DNA from: a virus
IMG/VR virus record: IMGVR_UViG_3300034139_000028
Location: 1-30,553 of that record
DNA length: 30,553 nucleotides
Reading direction: 5' to 3' (one strand)
Of the stretch, positions 7,601 through 15,503 are shown one piece after another (positions within the stretch are counted from its first letter, which is position 1; every line of letters begins with the position of its first letter). Below the pieces are notes generated by a model that worked only from the letters and a program-made list of their open reading frames with translations, had not been told where the DNA came from and made no database searches. The translations under genes were made by a program, and so were the position numbers.

Positions 7601-10193
7601 CGACCGCGCCGTCCTGCACCTTCACGATTGAGATGCGGTCCCCGACGGTGGTGGTCGTGTTGAGACGCGCCTCGAAAATGAGGCCCGTTGTCGCGGCTGC
7701 CGCGAGGTTGGCTTGAAAGCCGGTGTGATTGATTGTGAGCGTGTCGTTGTCCGGCGCGGACATGTAGGATGCACCGCCCATGTTCGAGACGGTCGCGGCA
7801 GCGGTCATCCAGTCGCTGTAGACCGTTCCGTTTGCTCTCAAGACGCGCCACTGAGTCGTCTCCGCGCCCGCGTTCTGGCGAGCGGCTGAGATCGTCGTCG
7901 TCTGTGTCTGAATCGTCCCCGCACTGTTATAGCTGAACGTCTGATGTGACGCCGATACGGCGACCATCTTTGCGCTTGCACCGCTCGTGCCGCTCGTGCC
8001 CGCTGCACCGGCACGAGCCTTCGCAATCGAGTAAACGAGATCGATGGTCGTCCCCGCGTAAACGGCACGAAGCGTTGCCGTGCCCGAGTCTGCCGACATC
8101 GCCGTGACCGAGTAGACACCGTTGGAATTGATCGAGACGGTGACGCCGGTCGAGGACGGCACCGAGTAGGTGACGGAGCCGCCGGTCGTTACCTCGGTGG
8201 TGCCGTTGTAGACGCGGAAGGTGCCCCCTGCCCCGGCGAACGAAGAGACCGTTCCCGAGCTATCGGCGGCGACCGTGTGTGCCTCGTTCGTGAGGATGCC
8301 TTGCGTGGCGTTCGGCCCGCCCGTGATGTGCGAATAGGCAACGCTGAGGACGCCCGCCGTGACCGGCCCGAGGACGCGGCGTTCGGAAAGGATGTTGCGG
8401 TTCGTCCGGTAGGAGACCGCCACCTCGTATTGCGTGCCGGGCGTGACGGCGGTGATCTCGACCTTGGTCGTCGTGCGCGGCGTCTCCGACCACTGAATCC
8501 ACTCGGTCGAGCCGAACGGACGATACTCGGTGATGACGACGGTCGCGTAAGGGTCGTCACTCGTGCCGGTCACGACGAGAGCCGGGATGGTGACGCCCGC
8601 CGAGTTCGTGATCGAGGTCGCCGAGATTGCCCACGCGGTCGCGCCCGGCGCGTCCGGGCTGGTCGGGTCGTAGGTGTTGAGCGATGCCGACGGCGGAGCC
8701 GTCTGAGACTGCCCGAGCGCGAACGCGTGCTTCGCGTCCGTCTCGCTTTTGAGGGTGAGCGAAACCGTTTGGTCGGACGGGTTGAACTCGCGGTGCAAGA
8801 CGAGGCACTTCACCGAGGACGAGGCGACCTCGGGGATGTTCACGGTCGCGCTATCGCCAACGCGAAGGTTGAGGAGCTTGGGCTTCCCGACGAGGTTGAA
8901 AGTGAGAAACTCGCGGGTGTTGCAAAGCTCGTAGGCGGCAAGCTGATGGGCTTGCGCCGCACTCTGCACGAGCGGGAACTCGACCTCTTGCGACTTCTGT
9001 TCGCCGCCGTCCTCGGCGACGTAGGTCGCCGAAGTGACGATCTCCCCCGAGATGATGTTCCAGAATTGCGAGGGCTCGCGATACTGGGGCGTGACCGTGT
9101 TGATGCGGTCGCGCCACGAGGTCGTGTTGACGACCTCGATCTCGCCGACGACATCGGCCTCTTCGACCGTGAAGACGCTCGTGAGCGGTGTGTTGACGAC
9201 ACACGAGATTTGAGCGCCGCGAGTAATCGGAACGCCGCCGCCGGTTTGAAGGATGGTGCCGAGGACGGCGAACTTGTCGTCGTTCGTCGTGACGACGCCG
9301 CCGACCTTCCAATTGTTCGCGTCGGCTACGTTCGCGCCGGTGACGAAGGCCGCGACATCGACCTCATCCCAATTCGCACCGATGCCGTAGACGCGCTTGC
9401 CGTTCGCGTAGCGCCCGAGGGTCCAGTTGAGCGCCGCGAGGTAGGGGTTCTCGCTATACGCCCACGTGGTCGGGTCGTTGACGCGGTGGGAACCGCTGCC
9501 GCCGGGGTAAGTGCTATCGAGGCGGGGGTCGTAGAGCCGCACGCCACGGATGACCCAAAGCGGCTTCGGGACGCCCTGAGGAAAGGCATCCTGATCGTGT
9601 TCGAGCCGCATTACCGCATGCGCGAGGCCCGAGAGCTTGCCGGGGTTGCCGGGCAGCGTGTCGCCGATAGCGGTGCTCGGCGTGAGCGACGCGGGCGCGT
9701 CGCCGAGCTGATACCGCATGCGGAGCTTGTTCTTGTAGAGCTTCGACTTGCCGTTGTCGGGCGAGATGCCCGTTGCAGTGGCGGCAGCCGTCGTCGGGGT
9801 GCCGCTGAAATTGACGAGGTAGTCGGACGCGTAGAAGCTCTCGATGGCGTCGATGGGGCCACCCGCCGAGAGCACGGCGACCATCGCGAGATACTTGTTC
9901 TTCGCGCCGTAGGTGTCTCGGTAGGTGAGGTAGCCGCCGCTCGCGGTGCGACCGTAGGCGACGGGCACCGGCGCTTGCGTGTCGAGCTTAAGGTTTAGCT
10001 GATTTTGCGTGCTGCCCGGCTTTGACATCTTCTTGCTGAGCATGAAGAGACCGACACCGGTGAGACCAACGCCGACGACGGTGAGCACGGTCGCGAGCGA
10101 GATGCCCGCGATTGCAACGCCGACGCCGATAGCGCCCGCGATTGTTCCGGCTGCCATGAAGGCCGCACCGATGAGGGGAAGCGCCATAGGCAT
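4668..10193 (-). CDS. Tail tip (TipJ-like) host-specificity protein with Ig repeats and polyglycine adhesin end
   Basis: The protein has 1841 residues. Residues about 5-55 are two hydrophobic segments (FMAAGTIAGAIGVGVAIAG and neighbours), followed by LDTQAPVPVAYGRTASGGYL, typical of TipJ-like central tail tip proteins. Residues about 90-520 form the conserved tip body. A fibronectin-like domain follows (about 530-630). Next come two near-identical Ig-like modules (coding about 8320-7980 and 7550-7200), each ending in a collagen-like Gly-Ala-Thr stretch. Then come more beta-rich domains including chitin-binding-like WLASTAYVVGDVVQYANG and YTTSTTYYQGDWVTFGGG motifs. The last ~150 residues are strongly glycine-rich (GGGGYGGFGGYSGAGGPG and IRGGGGGGNGGS). 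The ATG at 10193 overlaps the peptidase stop (TAATG). It probably binds the host receptor and triggers ejection. Confidence 0.88.
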   Translation of the reverse strand: MPMALPLIGAAFMAAGTIAGAIGVGVAIAGISLATVLTVVGVGLTGVGLFMLSKKMSKPGSTQNQLNLKLDTQAPVPVAYGRTASGGYLTYRDTYGAKNKYLAMVAVLSAGGPIDAIESFYASDYLVNFSGTPTTAAATATGISPDNGKSKLYKNKLRMRYQLGDAPASLTPSTAIGDTLPGNPGKLSGLAHAVMRLEHDQDAFPQGVPKPLWVIRGVRLYDPRLDSTYPGGSGSHRVNDPTTWAYSENPYLAALNWTLGRYANGKRVYGIGANWDEVDVAAFVTGANVADANNWKVGGVVTTNDDKFAVLGTILQTGGGVPITRGAQISCVVNTPLTSVFTVEEADVVGEIEVVNTTSWRDRINTVTPQYREPSQFWNIISGEIVTSATYVAEDGGEQKSQEVEFPLVQSAAQAHQLAAYELCNTREFLTFNLVGKPKLLNLRVGDSATVNIPEVASSSVKCLVLHREFNPSDQTVSLTLKSETDAKHAFALGQSQTAPPSASLNTYDPTSPDAPGATAWAISATSITNSAGVTIPALVVTGTSDDPYATVVITEYRPFGSTEWIQWSETPRTTTKVEITAVTPGTQYEVAVSYRTNRNILSERRVLGPVTAGVLSVAYSHITGGPNATQGILTNEAHTVAADSSGTVSSFAGAGGTFRVYNGTTEVTTGGSVTYSVPSSTGVTVSINSNGVYSVTAMSADSGTATLRAVYAGTTIDLVYSIAKARAGAAGTSGTSGASAKMVAVSASHQTFSYNSAGTIQTQTTTISAARQNAGAETTQWRVLRANGTVYSDWMTAAATVSNMGGASYMSAPDNDTLTINHTGFQANLAAAATTGLIFEARLNTTTTVGDRISIVKVQDGAVGATGAAGATGATGAAGQNAVVGLLSNEAHSVAADAAGTVSSFTGAGGTFRVFDGTTDKTTSGSVTYSVAASAGVSISINSNGVYSVTAMSADTGTATLRAVYGSVTIDKEYGIAKSKAGAAGSNGAAGATGATGPGGAVIALAPSHEAFTYTDGVLDVSSPSSITFTATKQNTSETVNFTTSPSVTLTGTGDSRTLSSANFGTNRQVVVTATGATSGASDTVTVVRLEKSTAAANASANVTFTTTGTASVTGNSVTFNASGSTFSVKEVVRGPFAASFKLPSAGTNGYVAVQINGQSYGFVFTGAQISAFANATVGYVALDTAATYQFVFDGKAVTFWKDATQIGSDYAVSVTGSPIFALTGGTQGGTMTVTNIQFRPNYDLNFGNLAGPSRPDLYATTGDNLVKNHNLTDTTGGLVDGYYVTGYGGNLNRYAAVTGDPAPFYWRFNDVVASGSSRFVPNGGTNNDKMQGRPGAKLYWAHYIRPGTTGGTVYITIRQWRHDGSTEIGTGSILHFDNTLAGGVWHDCKGSFTLDANCAYFQVIYQGYHIGGVGQDITGIRLGWNEMGATRNAVRGAWLASTAYVVGDVVQYANGSWHCATAHTSNASFPPGHASNTQFISLAIQGNYRDTKFIRSSAQPATPTGTDPSGWSDAVPGGTDALWQSWALKRYDGALVSDWTVPGRITGLTNRGAYTTSTTYYQGDWVTFGGGSYTAITTTVGNSPTGTAQANAYWDVLAAPGATGAPATPASAFTATLNVSATTGTVNLRTLADVAGYTGASDATITFNINGNVTGLSGGGRGIDTGVWPSSTYAIALTVNVASGVTVAGGGGYGGFGGYSGAGGPGSNGGDAIYCSENLTITNAGAIRGGGGGGNGGSASSNWNAGEPLYGAGGGGGGGYPNGSGGGGATGDYGSAGNGASGTTSGGGAGGAGTSYGNAGGTGGGAGAASTSGVAGGYAVRKNGKTVTNATGTYSGTWG
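7210..8320 (-). repeat. Two diverged tandem Ig-like coding modules in the tail tip gene
   Basis: Modules at about 7990-8320 and 7210-7550 encode parallel sequences (NEAHTVAADSSGTVSSF and NEAHSVAADAAGTVSSF, then GAGGTFRV, SINSNGVYSVTAMSAD, GTATLRAVY). A 50-nt stretch is identical between 8088-8137 and 7326-7375, so the duplication is either recent or kept homogeneous by recombination. Boundaries are approximate. Confidence 0.85.
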
Positions 10194-10612
10194 TAGGCGA
10201 CCCTCCAAGCGACGGTGCAGACGCTCACCGGCCCCCACTCGCCGCGACCGTTCGCGAAGCCGAGGATGCGGTCTTGTCCGAGGGCGACGCCGAGCGCCGT
10301 CCACTCTTTGCCGTCTTCGCCGCCGGGGTAGCCCACGATGTCGCCGGGGAGCGCGGCAGCGGGCGGGATGCGCTCGAAGCCGAGGGCATCGATTGCGTCG
10401 GTCATGTCGGCGTAGCCGAGGTGCCGCATCGCCCGGCGAGCACCTAGCTCGGTCGAGTAGTTGCGGGCCTTGGCGTTCGGGTCATCGAGCCCGAGTTCAA
10501 TGAGGAGGTGCCCGACGAGGTGGGCGCAATCCGCCTTCCCCCACTCGAAAGGAGTGAAGAGAAAACGGTCGATGGTGGATTGAGCGGCAGCGACACGCGC
10601 GAGAAGATTCAT
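10193..10612 (-). CDS. Tail-associated C40-type (NlpC/P60-like, DUF6950) peptidase
   Basis: The protein has 139 residues. FEWGKADCAHLVGHLLIELG (about residues 22-41) places a probable catalytic Cys at 29. DIVGYPGG (about 91-98) and ALGVALGQDRILGFA (about 106-120) follow the small C40/DUF6950 pattern of GTA and phage tail peptidases. These usually cleave cell-wall peptides during genome entry. I do not see the canonical catalytic His in its usual context, which is common in the DUF6950 branch. The ATG at 10612 lies five nt after a TAAATA box. It lies directly before the tip protein gene, the usual arrangement. Confidence 0.78.
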   Translation of the reverse strand: MNLLARVAAAQSTIDRFLFTPFEWGKADCAHLVGHLLIELGLDDPNAKARNYSTELGARRAMRHLGYADMTDAIDALGFERIPPAAALPGDIVGYPGGEDGKEWTALGVALGQDRILGFANGRGEWGPVSVCTVAWRVA

Positions 10613-10617
10613 GCGGA

Positions 10618-10623
10618 TATTTA
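10618..10623 (-). promoter_or_regulatory. TAAATA box, direct type (5 nt to ATG)
   Basis: CCCGATAAATA lies five nt before the ATG of the peptidase gene. There is no separate Shine-Dalgarno sequence. Confidence 0.65.
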
Positions 10624-10632
10624 TCGGGCGGC

Positions 10633-11328
10633 CTAGAAGAGCCGCTTGAGGAGGGCATTCGCGGTGCTCGCCGCGCTGCCGCCGCTGCTACCTCCCGAGG
10701 AGCCGCCACCGACGCCGCCACCGGTCGGAGTGACCGCCGGGCGCGGCGGGCCTTCCGCCCCCCAGAAGGGGTCGTGTGTTGCCGCGATATTGAAGTCGAG
10801 GCCGGTCTCGCCGGGCCAAATGGCTTTGTGCCACGTGCCGGTAAGGCGGGCTCCCTCTTCGGCGGCGAAGAGTCGGTCGAATGCCGAAATCGTGTCGATC
10901 TCACAGACGCGCATGTTCTCGTCGGTGCGGGTCGTCACCGTGTCGAGGCGACCGAGCCACAGAAGCTCGGGCGAGCCGATGACGGTGCCGGTCGTGTCGT
11001 TCACGACGCCCCACCACACGTAGACGAGGGCGTTTTGGTTTTCGGGGTCGCTGAGGGCACCGACTGCCGTCGCGGTCGGCGGCATCAGGGAGACGCGGAG
11101 ACGCGGTGCCGTGGTCGCGACACGCTCCTCAGCGGACGAGACACCCGCGAGCGCTCCGAACGTCGGGTCGCTTCCGTCGAAGACGGTGCTCACCCCGGCG
11201 ACCGCAAAGGTAACGAAGCCCGACCCGTCGATGAGGTTGATTGGCCCGGTCGAGAGTTCGATTCGGACTGCCGTGAAGGCTCGGAGGGAGGGTGCCGCGA
11301 GCGCGGCGTTCATCGCGAGGTTTAGCAT
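10633..11328 (-). CDS. Distal tail / tail hub-like protein (DUF2163-like position)
   Basis: The protein has 231 residues. The body is beta-rich (AVRIELSTGPINLIDGSGFV, LVYVWWGVVND, LLWLGRLDTVTTRTDENMRV) and ends with a flexible Gly/Ser linker (GGGVGGGSSGGSSGGS) and ALLKRLF. Position between the other distal protein and the C40 peptidase matches GTA gp13 / DUF2163-type tail hub components. The assignment is by order and general composition, not by a decisive motif. The start overlaps the upstream stop (TAATG at 11326-11330). Confidence 0.6.
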   Translation of the reverse strand: MLNLAMNAALAAPSLRAFTAVRIELSTGPINLIDGSGFVTFAVAGVSTVFDGSDPTFGALAGVSSAEERVATTAPRLRVSLMPPTATAVGALSDPENQNALVYVWWGVVNDTTGTVIGSPELLWLGRLDTVTTRTDENMRVCEIDTISAFDRLFAAEEGARLTGTWHKAIWPGETGLDFNIAATHDPFWGAEGPPRPAVTPTGGGVGGGSSGGSSGGSAASTANALLKRLF

Positions 11329-11894
11329 TACTGCGCCTCGACGATGACGAAGGTGAGGCCGATGTTTTCGACGAGGCCGAGGGTCCAGCCCTGTTCGTTT
11401 CCGTCGAGGAAGCCCTCAATCTTCGGAGAGAGAAGCTCGACCGTCTCGCCGCCCGCGATGGGCACCTTGAGCATCGGGTAGATCGAGAGGGTGTTCCCCG
11501 CGACGGCGGTCACCATGTGAAGGTAACGGACGCCGCCGCTTACGAGTGAGAGATACTGCCCCACGATTTTCGTGCCGCCGCCCGCGACGACGAGGGTCTT
11601 GCCCCCGCTGCCCGCCGCAACGGCGGTCGTGTCGCTGATGCCGGTGAGATCGAGCCCCGGTTGCGGGATGGCACAGACAACCTTCTCCGAGAGACCTTGG
11701 ATGAGGGACGCGCAAAACCACATCGCCTGCGCGAACTTCATGGGGCGGCACTGCACGTCGAGACGCCATCGGTCGCCGAGGCGGGAGACCCGCTGCACGG
11801 GGCCGCCGAGGTAGGGACGAAGGTCGGTAGCGGAGCTTAGGAGCTTGAGAGCGGTCGATGCTCCGAGGGGAATTGTGGGGAGGTTGATGGCCAT
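11328..11894 (-). CDS. Distal tail protein, unknown family
   Basis: The protein has 188 residues and is beta-rich, with a central repeat-like DTTAVAAGSGGKTLVVAGGGT and a GWTLGLVENIGLTFVIVEA end. It follows the tape measure gene and is coupled to the next distal tail gene, so it is probably a baseplate/distal tail component. The ATG at 11894 lies four nt after a TAAATA box. I see no enzymatic motif. Confidence 0.6.
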   Translation of the reverse strand: MAINLPTIPLGASTALKLLSSATDLRPYLGGPVQRVSRLGDRWRLDVQCRPMKFAQAMWFCASLIQGLSEKVVCAIPQPGLDLTGISDTTAVAAGSGGKTLVVAGGGTKIVGQYLSLVSGGVRYLHMVTAVAGNTLSIYPMLKVPIAGGETVELLSPKIEGFLDGNEQGWTLGLVENIGLTFVIVEAQ

Positions 11895-11898
11895 CGGA

Positions 11899-11904
11899 TA
11901 TTTA
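11899..11904 (-). promoter_or_regulatory. TAAATA box, direct type (4 nt to ATG)
   Basis: CACTCGGGTAAATA lies four nt before the ATG at 11894 and 18 nt after the tape measure stop. The flanking GCCACTCGG is shared with the tape measure box at 14912. Confidence 0.65.
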
Positions 11905-11922
11905 CCCGAGTGGCCACTCTCC

Positions 11923-14907
11923 TCAGCGGAGGAGGCTGTTTTGCTGCCCCCGCTGCATCGTCTTCATCGTCATGCGCTGCGCTTGCTGCACCGCCTGAGT
12001 GTTCGCCTCGAAAATCCATTGCTTCACAGTCTGTGAGAGCACGGCATCGCTCGCATTCACATGGGTGTTGATGAAGACGCTCACGCCTCCCGACGCCGCC
12101 CCGCGCGGCGTAGAGACCGCGTTGCGAAGTAGGTTGTTCGGGAGCACCTGTGCGCCCTTGGGCATGTAGACGAGTTCCGGTCCGGCCTCGCCGACGAGCG
12201 AGAGACCTCCGCGCCAATTATCCGTGCCCGCCGCGTTGCGACCGATACCCACGGCAGCCTTGCCGAGGCCGGGCACACCGAGGGCCATGCCGATGGCTTC
12301 GAAGATGGCGAAGCGGATTGCCATCTCGATAAGCTGCGAGATCATCGACTTCGCCATGTCGGAGAAGGCTTCCTTGAGGCTCTTCGTGCCCATCAGGGCG
12401 GCAGTGAGCCCCTTCGTGAGACTGTCGAGGCCGTCGCTCGCGATGCCTTGAAGCTGAGTGTTGAGGTCGCCAAAGCCCTCGGCTTGCTCGCTCGCCCAAT
12501 CGCCCCACGACTTCGGTCCCTCGCCCTCCTGAGTGCGGCGGAGGTCGTTTGTCTCGTTCGCACGCGTCCGTGCGCGATTGTCTTCGGCCTGCTGCCGAAG
12601 CCGTGCAATCTCCTCGGCGGTGTAGCTGTTGCGCTGCCGCTCAAGGGCGAGGCGGTCTTGCTCAAGGGCGAAGAGCGCGTCGTCGGACTGCTGCCGACGC
12701 TCAAGCGCCTCGCGCTCAAGCTGGTGCCGCTCACGGATCGTGCGAGCCGCTCGCGCTTGATCCTCGATGACATCGGCGTCGAGACGAAGTTGCTCGGCGG
12801 CATGCTGCCCCTCAAGCTGGGCAATCTCGCGCTGACGATCCGCGACTTCGGTCGCGCTCCGCTGCACCTCGGAAGCGCGCTTCACTTCGAACGTCTGGTT
12901 GACGAGCGCAGTCGCGAGGTTTGCCGACTCCTCCGTGATCTGGTTGTCTTCGCGGCGGCGGGTGATGTCGCGGAGCCGTTCGTCACGCTCCTCGACGAGG
13001 CGCGCGACGGCGGCGTCGTGCCGGTCCTGCGAGGTCCGAGCTTCGGCGCGGGTTGCCTCGGCAAGCTCGCGCTGCGCCTGAATGACTAGATCTTCAGACG
13101 CCTCGCGGCGACGCTCCGCCTCTTCGGCGGCGTTGTTGTTGCTGCGCCCGCCGCTCCGATTAGGCCGAGCGGCGGCGGCTGGCCTCGGTGCCGCCACTGG
13201 GGCCGGTCGATAGGAATCGAGGCCGTCTCGCCGCACGCGCTCAAGCTCACGCTGAGCACCCGCCTCGTTCTCGCGAGCTTGCCGAAGTGTCGTCGCCTCG
13301 GGCGTCCTCGCAACCTCAGCATGCGCTGCCCGGCTTGCACCCTCACGATCTACGGGGAGAGCATCACGGGCGAGGCCGCGCTCGGCGAACGGGCGTTCGG
13401 CGCGACGCCATGCGGACGAGCCGTCCACTCGGCGCTGATAGGCTTGCTCGGCGGCTTGTCGGTCGGACCTCGCGCGCTCAAGACCGAGGCGAGCGACTTC
13501 GACCCGCGCGGACTTGGCGGCAGCCGCGACGAGGTAGAGCCGGTTCGAGAGCTTTCCCGCCTCGCCGGTGAGGTTCGCTGCCGCGACGGCGGCGTTGTAT
13601 TCGGCCTGAGTGAGTTCGCCGGTCTCGGCGCGTGCCGCGACGCTCGCGCGCTGATTTGCGTGAAGAGCCTGATTTTGCGCCTCGATCCGGCGCTTTAGCT
13701 CCTCGGCTTCCATCGCGGCGGTCGCCGAGGTGACGCCGAGGTAGGCGACGGCTGCCGTGATACCGATGACCGCGATGCCGATGGGGCCACCGAGGAACGC
13801 CATAGCGCCACGGAGACCCATCATCGCGACCGAAGCGACACCAGAGGAGGCAGCGACACCGGACAGCCCGGCGGCGATGCCGCGAGCCGCAATAGCGCCT
13901 TGGATGAAGGCGGTGCTTTGGAGCGCGATGGCCGCTGAGGCTCGGCCAATGGCGGGGAGGAAGGTCGCTGCGTAGAGGGTGCCGAGGATCGTGACCGCGT
14001 TGATAACGGAGTCGATGTTCGTTGCGAGCGAGCGGATTGCCATGCCGAGGCGCTCGGTGATCGAGTAGCCTTGATCGGTCTGGCCGATGTATTGCGTGAG
14101 GGCGTTCTGTAGGACCGTCATCGACTGTGCGACGGTGAGCGGGGCCTGTGCGGCTTGTGCTTCGAGCGCGGCGCTGCCGCGAAGGAAGCCGTCAAAAAAT
14201 TCTCGAGAAGTGACGTTGCCCTTGAGGATGTCCTCGCGGAGCTTCGCCACGGAGCCGCCATAGGCAGTCGTGCCGCGCGCTACGGCTTCGAGGATGGGGC
14301 GAGCGCCTTCGTTGATCGAGTTATATTCTTCGGCCCGGACGATGCCCGCGCCCATCGCTTGTGAAAGCTGTAGGAGCGCGCCCTGTGCGGCAGTGGCGTC
14401 GGTGCCTGCGACGCGAAGGGCCGAGGCGACGCCGCCGGTGAAGCGGAGAAGCTGTTGCGAGTTCGCTCCCAACTCGCGCTGAGATTGGGCGAGGCGACCG
14501 TAGAGTTGACCGAGCGGTTCGAGCGCAATGCCGTTCTTCTGCGCCATTTCGAAGAGACGGCCCTGAACTTGCTCAAGCTGGATGCCCGCGAGCCCGGCGA
14601 CGCGAAGCGAGTTTGTGAACCGGGTGTAGGTGTCGGCGGCTTGGATGGCCTCGCGACCCGCGAACATCCCCGCGATCATGGTCGCGTATCGGGCGACCAT
14701 CGGCCCGATGTTGCCCATGCTACGCGTCATTGCGCCGCCGAGGTCGGCGCGCTTCCACGCCGCCTCCGACTGTCGAGCCGCGCGCTCGTGTTCGGAAGCG
14801 ACGCGCGACGTTGAGCGAGCGTTCAATCGCTGGAGTTTACGAAGTTCGTTCTCGAACTGCTGAATGTTCGCTTCGAAGCGAGTAGTTAGGGTGTCTTCTC
14901 TTGCCAC
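11923..14907 (-). CDS. Tail tape measure protein
   Basis: The protein has 994 residues. The N-terminal ~300 residues show the tape measure domain: a coiled N-terminus, then AADTYTRFTNSLRVAGL, GARPILEAVARGTTAYGGSV and REFFDGFLRG. Hydrophobic segments lie at about 285-390. A long charged helical region (about 400-850, rich in RQ, EE, ER) is the ruler. The C-terminus has GEAGPELVYMPKGAQVLPN, the conserved tape measure tail motif. It starts at the GTG at 14907, four nt after a TAAATA box. It determines tail length and probably helps DNA entry. Confidence 0.92.
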   Translation of the reverse strand: MAREDTLTTRFEANIQQFENELRKLQRLNARSTSRVASEHERAARQSEAAWKRADLGGAMTRSMGNIGPMVARYATMIAGMFAGREAIQAADTYTRFTNSLRVAGLAGIQLEQVQGRLFEMAQKNGIALEPLGQLYGRLAQSQRELGANSQQLLRFTGGVASALRVAGTDATAAQGALLQLSQAMGAGIVRAEEYNSINEGARPILEAVARGTTAYGGSVAKLREDILKGNVTSREFFDGFLRGSAALEAQAAQAPLTVAQSMTVLQNALTQYIGQTDQGYSITERLGMAIRSLATNIDSVINAVTILGTLYAATFLPAIGRASAAIALQSTAFIQGAIAARGIAAGLSGVAASSGVASVAMMGLRGAMAFLGGPIGIAVIGITAAVAYLGVTSATAAMEAEELKRRIEAQNQALHANQRASVAARAETGELTQAEYNAAVAAANLTGEAGKLSNRLYLVAAAAKSARVEVARLGLERARSDRQAAEQAYQRRVDGSSAWRRAERPFAERGLARDALPVDREGASRAAHAEVARTPEATTLRQARENEAGAQRELERVRRDGLDSYRPAPVAAPRPAAAARPNRSGGRSNNNAAEEAERRREASEDLVIQAQRELAEATRAEARTSQDRHDAAVARLVEERDERLRDITRRREDNQITEESANLATALVNQTFEVKRASEVQRSATEVADRQREIAQLEGQHAAEQLRLDADVIEDQARAARTIRERHQLEREALERRQQSDDALFALEQDRLALERQRNSYTAEEIARLRQQAEDNRARTRANETNDLRRTQEGEGPKSWGDWASEQAEGFGDLNTQLQGIASDGLDSLTKGLTAALMGTKSLKEAFSDMAKSMISQLIEMAIRFAIFEAIGMALGVPGLGKAAVGIGRNAAGTDNWRGGLSLVGEAGPELVYMPKGAQVLPNNLLRNAVSTPRGAASGGVSVFINTHVNASDAVLSQTVKQWIFEANTQAVQQAQRMTMKTMQRGQQNSLLR

Positions 14908-14911
14908 ACGG

Positions 14912-14917
14912 TATTTA
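14912..14917 (-). promoter_or_regulatory. TAAATA box, direct type (4 nt to GTG)
   Basis: GCCACTCGGGTAAATA is followed after four nt by the GTG of the tape measure gene. Only 11 nt separate it from the chaperone stop, which leaves no room for a terminator. Confidence 0.65.
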
Positions 14918-14928
14918 CCCGAGTGGCG

Positions 14929-15503
14929 TCATCCGAGCCGTTCTACTGCCGCGAAGAACTCATCCTCAGACGGTGGCGTTGCTTCACGCTCGTCTTCGGT
15001 GATATTCGCCTTCATCCATCCGTCTTGCAGGAAGCGGAACTCCCAAACGGACATCGCTTTTATTTGGTCGGGGGTGAATCCGGCAGCCCCTCCGAACTCG
15101 AAGAAACTTCCCCATCGAATAAGGTGAAGTTCGTCGTGCTCGTCGGGGCTTCGGCTTCCCCCGTTAGTGGCTCCTCTTCGACGCCGGTAAGCGCCGCGTA
15201 GAGGCACTGCGCCGCCGTGGCGGAGTAGTCGATGAGGTGACCCTCGACGATGTTGCGCTTCACGAGGTCGAAGGCTTCCTTCTGCGCCATGCCGCCGCCG
15301 ATGAGCGCGAGCCGGATCGTCTCGGTGATGTCCGAGACAAACCACTCGCCGGAAGCTAAGCGCTGGGCCGCGATGAACGGCCCAACGCCGAGCTTTTCTT
15401 GAAGAGCGATTAGCTCTCCGATGCGAAGGCAGAGATCGTAATACCCCTCCCCGACGAAGACATTTTCAATCTTCGCCGACCGCGAGCGTGGGGTGCTGAG
15501 CAT
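14929..15503 (-). CDS. Tail assembly chaperone, -1 frameshift fusion product
   Basis: The 15503 frame ends at 15060, but the -1 frame stays open to 14929. It encodes RWGSFFEFGG, GFTPDQIKAMSVWEFRFLQD and a charged tail ending VERLG, which look like the second half of GT-type tail chaperones. The -1 frame has no credible start or ribosome site before this segment. A -1 programmed frameshift, as in lambda G-GT, is the best explanation. A candidate slip site is ACG-GGG-GAA (15156-15164), where P-site tRNA-Gly can re-pair on GGG; the A-site fit is poor, so the exact site is uncertain. Confidence 0.6.
15060..15503 (-). CDS. Tail assembly chaperone (GTA gp10-like)
   Basis: The protein has 147 residues. 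The N-terminus FVGEGYYDLCLRIGELIALQ and the helix LGVGPFIAAQRL, then DITETIRLALIGGG, follow the GTA gp10 (Phage_TAC) family that chaperones the tape measure protein. The C-terminus is Ser/Pro-rich and overlaps the -1 frame extension. The ATG overlaps the major tail protein stop (TAATG at 15501-15505). Confidence 0.82.
   Translation of the reverse strand: MLSTPRSRSAKIENVFVGEGYYDLCLRIGELIALQEKLGVGPFIAAQRLASGEWFVSDITETIRLALIGGGMAQKEAFDLVKRNIVEGHLIDYSATAAQCLYAALTGVEEEPLTGEAEAPTSTTNFTLFDGEVSSSSEGLPDSPPTK

Noticed and set aside
8277-9998. A long plus-strand open frame (about 570 codons) antisense to the tail tip gene
   Set aside because: Its Arg/Asp/Val-rich composition is that of an antisense shadow of G+C-rich coding DNA. 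It has no convincing ribosome site, and the minus-strand frame clearly encodes the tip protein.
14929-15345. An independent gene in the -1 frame of the tail chaperone
   Set aside because: Its nominal start lies deep in the chaperone gene without a ribosome site. The credible part begins only after about 15165, which fits a frameshift extension.
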